Below are positions 17,101 to 21,628 of a stretch of DNA of 21,628 nt, piece by piece. Made by a program: the position numbers and the translations under genes. Where the stretch lies: assembly GCA_003486645.1 (NCBI GenBank), contig DNGI01000188.1, positions 1,224 to 22,851 on the forward strand, read 5' to 3'. The DNA comes from Cyanobacteria bacterium UBA11370. GTDB taxonomy: Bacteria > Cyanobacteriota > Cyanobacteriia > Cyanobacteriales > Coleofasciculaceae. The notes below the pieces were generated by a model, which ran no database searches, was not told the DNA's origin, and saw only the letters and a program-made list of their open reading frames with translations. The stretch's first letter is position 1. Every line of letters starts with the position of its first letter.

Positions 17101-17381
17101 GCTTGAGGGTCTTGATTCCCTAAATTGTCAAGCTGTTGCAATAATTCTTGCTTGAGTAGAATATGATTATCTACAGCTAAGGTAAATATTGCTCGTTCTC
17201 GTTGCCCCCGTTCTGTAACATATTTAGCGACTCGATCTAACGCTTCAGATTTGATGCTTGAGAAGGTATGCAAGTAACTTAAAACCGTTGATACAACGAT
17301 TACGCCTGCAATCCTCAATGCCACACTAATTAATGTGTCCCGTGTAATCGATTTTCGCCAATTTGAGGTAGAAAATGACAT
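14160..17381 (-). CDS. Membrane-bound hybrid histidine kinase (Cache-HAMP-PAS-HK-REC-degenerate REC)
   Basis: The 1073-residue protein has a membrane helix (about 18-38), a large periplasmic double-Cache-like sensor (about 45-350), a second helix (about 358-380), HAMP (about 381-433), coiled coil (about 435-470), PAS (about 472-588), HisKA with H602 (SHELRTPL), and an ATPase domain with N735 (NLIANAVKF), DTGMGI (762-767) and GTGLGL (792-797). Next comes a complete receiver (about 866-983) with D916 and K965. A second receiver (about 986-1073) has Asn1037 where the phospho-acceptor Asp should be and stops before the conserved Lys, so it cannot work as a normal receiver. The stop overlaps the start of the cyclase gene by 14 bp. 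The canonical amino-acid RxWY motif of Cache domains is not evident, so the ligand is unknown. The histidine decarboxylase gene lies 124 bp upstream in the same orientation. Confidence 0.93.
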   Translation of the reverse strand: MSFSTSNWRKSITRDTLISVALRIAGVIVVSTVLSYLHTFSSIKSEALDRVAKYVTERGQRERAIFTLAVDNHILLKQELLQQLDNLGNQDPQAEFYQLFVRWSDGVIRNRPKDQPPEEFDTTQYAGVYIDEDLTIDADIRRRVLTFYKLTSTYGAAWHNRFVDTYITTPENIISIYWPGTPWVQRATADLYMPDEEYVYVADQKHNPERKTVWTGLYYDPQARDWMVSVETPVDLKGKHIATIGHDVILTQLMERMIQDRLEGGYNMIFRGDGRLIVHPDKLEDIKEQEGKFNILDSDDLHLRRIFALVKDRQANQVIIENTEYNEYLAVARIDEPDWYLVTVFPKSILVKPAIDTASFILGLGVIALVLELLVLYLVLRRQITDPLTELMEATERIAAGDLNIKLDVKRGDELGRLAHLFNSMANKVYVREQFLKQAEAEAKRLQQTEADSRQRVENLNQVLESIVNERTAYLTAIINNLADGLLVTTIEGKISRFNPAFSKMFGLGEIDITGQECQGVLSNSLADLVTQTQSQHRDVFTAEIDLVEGRIGQAVATAIDKNSSGEDAGNEFLGSVILIRDITAEKEVDQMKTDFISTVSHELRTPLTSVLGFAKIIKRKLEDVIFHQIQTEDKKTQRTVQQVRENVNIIVSEGERLTALINDVLDIAKMEAGKVDWNMHPVSVREVVERALAATSALFQQKKLRLIDEVDDSLPDVIGDRDRLIQVLINLIANAVKFTDRGSVTCRAIKSDQEIIISVIDTGMGIAQGDQLKVFEKFKQVGDTLTDKPKGTGLGLPICKQIVEHHRGRIWVESELGKGSNFSFTLPIATETTAKISAIDINTLVKQLQGNAATQASPLEAYHEKTVLVVDNEAIIRKLLRQELEAQGYQVKEAKDGLEAIAQVKQERPDLITLDVMMPDMNGFDVAAVLKNDPSTMDIPIIILSIIEDQERGYRLGVDKYITKPFQPEELMQEIDSLIAQGGSKKKILVVDENVSAVKTLADVLKAKGYSVVEAFNGEEFKAKAISVKPDMIIANAGFSERHNIVKTLRFERGLENVLFFLLADEKNDGFH

Positions 17382-17505
17382 TTTAGTTTAGTGGGTAATT
17401 ACAGGCGTTTGCAACTTTGTAAGGTAAGCAACTCAATCTTGTTCGGTAGAGCTAAATTGTGTTTTGTTTCTGAATTCTGGCTCCTCAATTCTAGTGAAAC
17501 TCAAA

Positions 17506-18627
17506 TTAGGCACAATTAGATAATAAAACTCCTCTAAAGTCATTAACAAAAGTATCAATGGTTTCTTGGGTAATATTTTGCATTACAACAATATGTGCCC
17601 AATTCTCCATTGTTGATAACTGCCACTTTTCAACTAAAGGTTCAGGAGGTCTTTGGAATAAGACCGTATTCGAGAACGGATTAAGCAGGCAAGAACAGCC
17701 TATTGATTTAAGTTGCTCAAACAGATATTGAGCATTCTGAAGACAGACTTTTACTTCCTGAGCAAATCCCTGATAACCTCGTGTTCGCAAGGCATACCAT
17801 AAAAAAATCGGTGCTTGACCGTTTCTTGATCCTAAAATTGTTGTATCTTTCGAGGCAATGTACTCTATATTCGTTTCAATCTTCTTGATCAGATAATTCC
17901 TACTCAAAACAATTCCACAGGGTATTGGAGTTCCAATAAACTTATGACCCGAAATTGCCACACTTCCTATCGGTTTAGTAAAGTCGATTTGTGGAGAATC
18001 GGCTAAGAAAGGAAGCATCATGCCAAACAGAGCAGCATCACAATGGATATAATAATTTTGGATATGATTTTTCTCTAGAGTATCAACAACTCGATCTAAA
18101 TCATCAATTGCCCCCTTCATCGTCGTGCCAATGTTCAAATTGATAATAGCCGGAAGGTGACAATTTTTTTGTAGCATTTCTGCCAAATGTTCATAATCAA
18201 TTTCACCATTTTTTTGCGAACGGACTACCACCGATGGAATTCTAAATAATCGAGCAGCTTTGGGAATGGAATAATGAGAATCCTCGGAGAAGTACAATAA
18301 ACCATCGGGATAACATTCTCGACCTAAAAAAATTCCATAGAGGTTTCCTTCGGTTCCACCAGATGTTACATAACCCCAAGAATCCTCTGGACTAATTTTA
18401 TAGAGTTCAGCAAAAAAACTTAAAACCTCTTTCTCAAATTTCTTGGAATCGACCTTATAATTTGAGTCAATGAATGGATCTCCCAAATTGATGACCGAAT
18501 AGTCAAAGAATTTGAGCAATTGTTTATAGTCATAATTTAGGTTAAAAGGATAACCTGCATGAAGGGAGGTTTGCTGCTTGACATGATTTAACAGGGCAGC
18601 TAATTCTTGAAAGATAACTGAAGCCAT
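17506..18627 (-). CDS. hdc: Histidine decarboxylase, PLP-dependent
   Basis: The 373-residue protein matches the PLP-dependent (Morganella-type, about 378 residues) histidine decarboxylases that convert histidine to histamine and CO2. Landmarks: YVTSGGTEGNLYGIFLGRE (86-104, phosphate-binding), the cofactor-stacking H118 (EDSHYS), D197 (IHCDAALFG) and the Schiff-base lysine K229 (ISGHKFIGTPIPCG). LGSRNGQAPIFLWYALRTRG is also typical. Other group II decarboxylases share this fold, so the substrate is inferred from overall similarity and should be tested. A strong ribosome-binding site (AGGAG) sits just before the ATG. It lies 124 bp upstream of the hybrid kinase on the same strand, raising the possibility of shared transcription. 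The gene and its upstream region look A/T-richer than the neighbours, compatible with acquisition by transfer (visual impression only). Confidence 0.88.
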   Translation of the reverse strand: MASVIFQELAALLNHVKQQTSLHAGYPFNLNYDYKQLLKFFDYSVINLGDPFIDSNYKVDSKKFEKEVLSFFAELYKISPEDSWGYVTSGGTEGNLYGIFLGRECYPDGLLYFSEDSHYSIPKAARLFRIPSVVVRSQKNGEIDYEHLAEMLQKNCHLPAIINLNIGTTMKGAIDDLDRVVDTLEKNHIQNYYIHCDAALFGMMLPFLADSPQIDFTKPIGSVAISGHKFIGTPIPCGIVLSRNYLIKKIETNIEYIASKDTTILGSRNGQAPIFLWYALRTRGYQGFAQEVKVCLQNAQYLFEQLKSIGCSCLLNPFSNTVLFQRPPEPLVEKWQLSTMENWAHIVVMQNITQETIDTFVNDFRGVLLSNCA

Positions 18628-19189
18628 TTTTCTCCTAATACCTAAAAAAATGATACTCTCGAAACAAAATCACCTTGGCGGTAGGTAGAAATTATCGGCT
18701 ACACCCTTAAATATGTCGTTCGTTGTGGTTAAGCAATTCCAAATTAGCATAAGTTTAGATTGCTAGGCATGAAAAATCGCTAATTTTTTATAAAGATATG
18801 ATGAATTTATAAGCTTTTATGAAAGGCAATAGTTTTAATTTTTTTCTTTTTTTAAAAGAAGGATAAGCCATTTATAAAAAGATTTTTATCGACGAATCTT
18901 GTCACAAGCTTTTATCTAAAAAAACCAAGTTTAGTCACTAATACTAGTGTCTTACTGTCTGACAAGATATCCGGATTATAAAAAATGTAGTTTTGTAAAC
19001 TTAAGAGGTTTCCTTCAATAGACCTACTTAATACGAATTTTTCTTTATCCCCGCCTTAGATGATGAAACGGAGATGCAGTGAGGAGTATATATATCAGTC
19101 GCCACAATTGTTAGGACAATTGCTGATAGCTGACTGCTAATTGCTATAACAGCAATTTAAGTGAGTTTCCCATCCACAACGAAGCGTCA
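18628..19189. other. 562-bp A/T-rich intergenic region with several hairpins
   Basis: No coding sequence is seen. It is markedly A/T-rich from about 18770 to 18910. Small perfect inverted repeats are TTCTTTT/AAAAGAA (18844-18860), ATAAAAA-GA-TTTTTAT (18874-18889), CAATTGT-TAGG-ACAATTG (19105-19122) and AATTGCT-ATAAC-AGCAATT (19139-19157). It must contain the promoter of hdc and the 3' end of smpB transcription. The two hairpins nearest smpB are terminator-like but lack a T-run. Confidence 0.55.
19105..19157. terminator. Two adjacent hairpins 3' of smpB
   Basis: Two perfect 7-bp stems with 4- and 5-base loops (19105-19122 and 19139-19157) lie 33-85 bp past the smpB stop. They share TTGCT/AGCAA motifs and may be a repeat element. 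No U-tract follows on either strand, so a terminator role is only possible. Confidence 0.35.
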
Positions 19190-19657
19190 TTAATACCGTT
19201 TCATCGCCCTTGCCATCTCTCGCTGATCCTGACGTTCCTTTAAGCTTTCCCGCTTATCATGAAGCTTTTTCCCTTTGCCTAGGGCGATCGTAATTTTGAC
19301 TAGTCCTTGCTTCATATACATCTTCAACGGCACCAGGGTTAATCCCTCCTGTTCTACCTTGCCAATTAGCTTACGGATTTCCTTTTTGTGTAACAGCAGT
19401 CGGCGGGTGCGGCGGGGGTCATGATTGAAATAATCACTGCTACGTTCGTAGGGAGAAATGTGAACATTTAACAACCAGGCTTGACCATCACGAATTAAGG
19501 CATAGCCATCTCGCAAATTGACCTTGCCCTGACGAATCGACTTAACCTCCGTCCCCTTTAACTCAATTCCCGCCTCATAAGTCTCTAAAATTTCATAGCG
19601 GAAACGGGCTTGTCGGTTATCACTAACAATTTTGTAACCGTCACTTTGATCGCTCAT
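19190..19657 (-). CDS. smpB: SsrA (tmRNA)-binding protein SmpB
   Basis: SmpB binds tmRNA and brings it to stalled ribosomes for trans-translation. The sequence shows the whole family core: DNRQARFRYEILETYEAGIELKGTEVKSIRQGKVNLRDGYA, then HISPYERSSDYFNHDPRRTRRLLLHKKEI, and the basic C-terminal tail KKLHDKRESLKERQDQREMARAMKRY that inserts into the ribosome. The frame is open further upstream to a GTG at 19741 (183 residues), but starting at the ATG at 19657 (MSDQSDGYKIV) gives 155 residues, the usual family length, and the extra residues are low-complexity Ser/Thr. ATGs at about 19696 and 19693 are also possible. No tmRNA gene (ssrA) is seen in the window. Confidence 0.95.
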   Translation of the reverse strand: MSDQSDGYKIVSDNRQARFRYEILETYEAGIELKGTEVKSIRQGKVNLRDGYALIRDGQAWLLNVHISPYERSSDYFNHDPRRTRRLLLHKKEIRKLIGKVEQEGLTLVPLKMYMKQGLVKITIALGKGKKLHDKRESLKERQDQREMARAMKRY

Positions 19658-19826
19658 ATCAACAAATTTAACGTCTAACGCTGGAAATTGCATCATAGAA
19701 GCAATCTCTACAGTTGTGCTTGTTGTGTTACTACTTGTCACATCTTGGATGTAGCCGTCGTCGAGAGGCTGTCAGCCTATCAATTTCATAGTATTCGTTT
19801 ACGCCATAAACCGTTAAACCCCTTCC

Positions 19827-19850
19827 CCCTCTCACCCTCTCACCCTCTCA
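19827..19850. repeat. Octamer tandem repeat (CCCTCTCA x3)
   Basis: Three perfect CCCTCTCA units between smpB and the DUF4278 gene. This is the one tract in 8-bp rather than 7-bp register. Confidence 0.9.
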
Positions 19851-19898
19851 CCCCATCTCCCAGCTTTAGTCACCCAATTGTAAATCTTTGTTAAAGAC

Positions 19899-19935
19899 TT
19901 GACTTTTTCTCTCTAAACGGTAACAATAAATACAG
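19899..19935 (+). promoter_or_regulatory. Promoter of the DUF4278 gene with overlapping NtcA-like box
   Basis: TTGACT (19899-19904) is a good -35, with AACAAT (19922-19927) 17 bp downstream as a plausible -10, so RNA would start near 19934, just before the aptamer. A perfect GTA-N8-TAC (19920-19933) covers the -10 and start site. NtcA bound there would block, not activate, transcription. An activating position would put the start inside the aptamer, which is not sensible. Confidence 0.65.
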
Positions 19936-19943
19936 AAAGATAA

Positions 19944-20032
19944 ATCGTTCATCTCTCAAAACCTGGACTAAATACCTTGCCAGTGATAACAGAGAGACGG
20001 AAGTAGGGAGAAATCCCGAAGGAACGCGCCTC
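19944..20032 (+). promoter_or_regulatory. Glutamine riboswitch (glnA-type aptamer)
   Basis: The sequence carries the conserved core of the glnA RNA motif. ATCGTTCATC is followed by a variable arm, then GACGGAAGTAGG, a small hairpin and CCGAAGGAACGCGCC. Pairings are visible: CGTTC (19946-19950) with GAACG (20022-20026); TCTCTC (19952-19957) with GAGAGA (19991-19997 region); GGGA (20006-20009) with TCCC (20013-20016) around a GAAA loop. By family knowledge this aptamer binds L-glutamine and regulates nitrogen-metabolism genes in cyanobacteria. Confidence 0.93.
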
Positions 20033-20060
20033 ATCTCACTACAAATTGCATTACGAGGCG
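20027..20060 (+). promoter_or_regulatory. Expression platform: anti-Shine-Dalgarno pairing
   Basis: CGCCTC at the aptamer's 3' edge (20027-20032) is perfectly complementary to GAGGCG (20055-20060), which contains the GAGG ribosome-binding site 8 bases before the ATG at 20067. If glutamine binding holds the CGCC segment in the aptamer, the site would be freed, predicting an ON switch. The sign of the effect is inference. Confidence 0.55.
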
Positions 20061-20066
20061 AAAACC

Positions 20067-20420
20067 ATGAAACTTACTTATCGAGGTATTCAATACGACT
20101 ACAATCCTGCTACGGTAGAAACCGTTGAACCTGGATTCGGTGGCAAGTATCGGGGTTTAGACTGGCGATTTCGCAATCTGAAAAAGCCGCCCGTGTTACA
20201 ACCCTCCGTTAACTTGACCTATCGCGGCGTTCGTTATCAAACCCCCGGAGTTGTAGCCAACAACAGCGATGAGCAAGCGAAAGTTCCTGTATTGTTGTCG
20301 ATGCAAGATAAGGCTCGTTCCTTAATGCTAGATCGGCAGAAAGCTCTCAAAAATCGTCAGCTATCCATGTTAAATCGTTCAGCGGCAGAAGTTGGCTTGC
20401 CAGCCGTTCAGCACTGCTAG
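20067..20420 (+). CDS. DUF4278 protein under glutamine-riboswitch control
   Basis: The 117-residue protein starts MKLTYRGIQYDY and repeats the same motif as NLTYRGVRYQT (about 49-59). This TYRG element defines the cyanobacterial DUF4278 family, whose biochemical function is unknown to me. The middle (about 24-45) is rich in aromatic and basic residues (GGKYRGLDWRFRNLKKPP) and the C-terminal half (about 70-105) is Lys/Arg-rich and probably helical. The frame is open seven codons further up (20046), but the ATG at 20067 has a GAGG ribosome-binding site and begins the conserved motif. Control by a glutamine aptamer and an NtcA-like box predicts expression in nitrogen-replete cells, as for the glutamine-synthetase inactivating factor gifB of Synechocystis. 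The small basic character recalls such factors, but there is no sequence evidence of homology. A strong palindrome follows the stop. Confidence 0.88.
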   Translation: MKLTYRGIQYDYNPATVETVEPGFGGKYRGLDWRFRNLKKPPVLQPSVNLTYRGVRYQTPGVVANNSDEQAKVPVLLSMQDKARSLMLDRQKALKNRQLSMLNRSAAEVGLPAVQHC

Positions 20421-20443
20421 TGGTTCATAAAATCAATTCTGAA

Positions 20444-20472
20444 GTAGAGACGTTGCACTGCAACGTCTCTAC
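20444..20472. terminator. Perfect 13-bp palindromic hairpin after the DUF4278 gene
   Basis: GTAGAGACGTTGC and GCAACGTCTCTAC pair perfectly around a 3-base loop. From memory this palindrome is a very common dispersed repeat in cyanobacterial genomes. Its position 24 bp after the stop suits a transcript end, but no T-run follows, so it may be a repeat element rather than a true terminator. Confidence 0.6.
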
Positions 20473-20519
20473 TCTACAATGTAGAACTATAAATCGGCTA
20501 ATTGGCGTATAAAGATTAA

Positions 20520-20662
20520 GAACTTTGGCTGAGGTAGGAACCCCTAGCGAAAGCAGACAATTGAAATTAAGGACAAATCAGAACCTGAATGGCATAGGGC
20601 TTGTGCGACTGAGGGACTAGCACGCTACCTTAAAAATCATCTGCAAGCCCTGTCTTTTTTTT
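20520..20662 (+). ncRNA. Candidate small RNA ending in an intrinsic terminator
   Basis: A TATAAA (20508-20513) precedes about 140 nt of non-coding sequence that ends in a terminator. Possible pairings include GTGC (20603-20606) with GCAC (near 20619) and, as an alternative fold, AGGTAG (about 20532) with CTACCT (about 20624). I cannot match it to a known RNA family, and no good -35 is seen; it could be only the 3' end of the DUF4278 transcript. Confidence 0.3.
20596..20662 (+). terminator. Rho-independent terminator
   Basis: AGGGCTTG (20596-20603) pairs perfectly with CAAGCCCT (20644-20651), with an inner GTGC/GCAC stem, followed by GTC and eight T (20655-20662). This is the clearest intrinsic terminator in the window, on the + strand. 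Confidence 0.8.
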
Positions 20663-20730
20663 GGTGTTTTTGTTGAACGCGATCGCTCTTCCCCACTCGC
20701 CACACAGGTTAATCATTCCCCAAACCCGGA

Positions 20731-21273
20731 TTACTCAATTGGATTAGGTAGTGGTGTAGCTTCTGTCGGTGGAGGCTGTATTCCAGGCAGAATTGGCGGG
20801 ATTTGTGGTGTGCCTTGTATAACTGGGGGGGGGATTGTGGCAGGCTGGGGTTGAGGTTGTGGTTGAGGCAATGGCTCTTCAAATCCTAACAGCAACTCAC
20901 TCGTAGGAAAATAGGTCGCCCAATATTGCGTATCGGGGCGGCTTTTCCAATTTTGACGACTCACTTGTAATAATAAGACTGAGGCGATCGCACCATTATG
21001 TTCGCCGATAATCGTTACCGCCACATCCGTTACCAAAATATCCCCATCAAAACTCCGTTGTGCGGCTGCCCTCGCCACCGCTTCAGCGCGGCGTACAAAA
21101 TTTTGGTACGTTTCCTCTGGCTGACTTCTCAGAGAAATGTCAACTCGCGCTGTGTAAGCTTGGGCAACTTGGGGGGCGATCATAGCTGTCATCAACCAAC
21201 TCACACCCGTGCAGCCTAACAAAACAACAAAACTGAACGGCGCAATGTGTTTTCGGGCTATGGACTGGATCAT
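20731..21273 (-). CDS. Exported protein with proline-rich C-terminus, function unknown
   Basis: I do not recognise a named family. From the ATG at 21273 the 180-residue protein has a basic start (IARKH), a long hydrophobic stretch and a signal-peptidase-like AQA-YT site near residue 38-40, so it should be exported or membrane-tethered. The mature middle (about 40-125) looks like a small folded alpha/beta domain (TARVDISLRSQPEETYQNFVRRAEAVARAAAQRSF...VAVTIIGEHNGAIASVLLLQVSRQNW). The C-terminal ~55 residues are Pro/Gln-rich (PQPQPQPQP ... PPPTEATPLPNP), probably a disordered or wall-spanning tail. The frame is open to a GTG at 21336, which would add 21 residues before the signal; the internal ATG makes a more normal signal peptide. 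The Cys in LLGC is not a convincing lipobox. No functional link to the riboswitch gene is seen. Confidence 0.7.
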   Translation of the reverse strand: MIQSIARKHIAPFSFVVLLGCTGVSWLMTAMIAPQVAQAYTARVDISLRSQPEETYQNFVRRAEAVARAAAQRSFDGDILVTDVAVTIIGEHNGAIASVLLLQVSRQNWKSRPDTQYWATYFPTSELLLGFEEPLPQPQPQPQPATIPPPVIQGTPQIPPILPGIQPPPTEATPLPNPIE

Positions 21274-21336
21274 TTTGGCAGAAGACAAGTTAATGGAACT
21301 GGAATGGATGGGTTGCCAGAAGCCCTGACTAGCCAC

Positions 21337-21628
21337 TGACTCCCTAATTATTATTGAAAATCAGCCTTTTTCAGACCTGATTACCGAGAGTAAACCACCA
21401 TGTTAAAAGATTTCATCTCTTATGGCGGACAATAGCCTCAGACTATAGAATGATTTTGTCTTAGATTATGCCTCTAAGCTGACCTTGGATTTCATGGGTA
21501 TATATAATATTCCCTATTCCTCCTTCTGTGTTCCCGATTAAAACCAGACTTTCCGAGAGGCAAGAGGCGCTTATACCAAGTTCCGTTCATACGTAGTAGT
21601 TTCTTTCCCCCTTGTCCCCCAAGTCTTT
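21337..21628. other. Intergenic end of window
   Basis: No gene, RNA or clear repeat is recognised. An A/T-rich TATATATAATAT stretch (about 21499-21510) is promoter-like in either direction. Some C-rich tracts lie at the edge (CCCCCTTG, CCCCCAAG). The sequence may be part of a gene's upstream region continuing past the window. Confidence 0.4.

Noticed and set aside
19688..19894. Plus-strand open frame of 68 codons over the smpB start
   Set aside because: It is antisense to smpB at its beginning and its end is a translation of the CCCTCTCA repeat.
20520..20662. 6S RNA, SRP RNA or Yfr1
   Set aside because: None of the diagnostic motifs I know (for example ACUCCUCACAC for Yfr1) was found, so no family name is given.

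Overview
The window is almost certainly from a filamentous cyanobacterium. Several independent signs agree. HIP1 octamers (GCGATCGC and near-matches) recur throughout. GUN4 and an IctB-type membrane protein are encoded. There is a glnA-type glutamine aptamer in front of a DUF4278 gene, and NtcA-type boxes (GTA-N8-TAC). Many intergenic tracts are heptameric short tandem repeats (STRR), which are typical of Nostoc/Oscillatoria-like genomes. The exact genus cannot be read from the sequence.

Layout. Positions 1-2463 (+) carry an LptF/LptG-family permease and a one-helix, Ser/Thr/Asn/Pro-rich protein. A foldback spacer separates them from icd (NADP isocitrate dehydrogenase, -). A solitary TnpB element (tnpB on -, a divergent 61-aa basic protein on +, a palindrome between them) sits directly upstream of icd, next to or carrying an NtcA-like box. 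Positions 6071-12006 (+) hold a NarL-type response regulator, a heptose-phosphate adenylyltransferase, gun4, a GAF protein that looks like a degenerate histidine kinase, and ictB. Positions 12101-18627 (-) hold a signalling cluster, read in the order histidine decarboxylase, Cache/HAMP/PAS hybrid kinase, GAF-adenylate cyclase, single-domain response regulator. The cyclase has the Lys/Thr substrate pair of the bicarbonate-responsive class IIIb enzymes. Positions 19190-21273 hold smpB (-), the riboswitch-controlled DUF4278 gene (+), a terminator with a possible small RNA, and an exported proline-rich protein (-).

How it fits together. The strongest regulatory story is nitrogen control. icd makes 2-oxoglutarate, the NtcA co-effector, and has an NtcA-like box with the spacing of an activated promoter. 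The DUF4278 gene has an NtcA-like box over its -10 region (repressor position), then a glutamine aptamer whose 3' edge can pair with the ribosome-binding site. This is the logic known for gifB in Synechocystis. A second theme is kinase to cyclase signalling: a CyaC-like architecture split into three adjacent genes. A third is the heptamer repeats, which repeatedly begin just after stop codons or end at the next gene boundary.

All domain calls are by eye from sequence. No database search, folding program or alignment was run.
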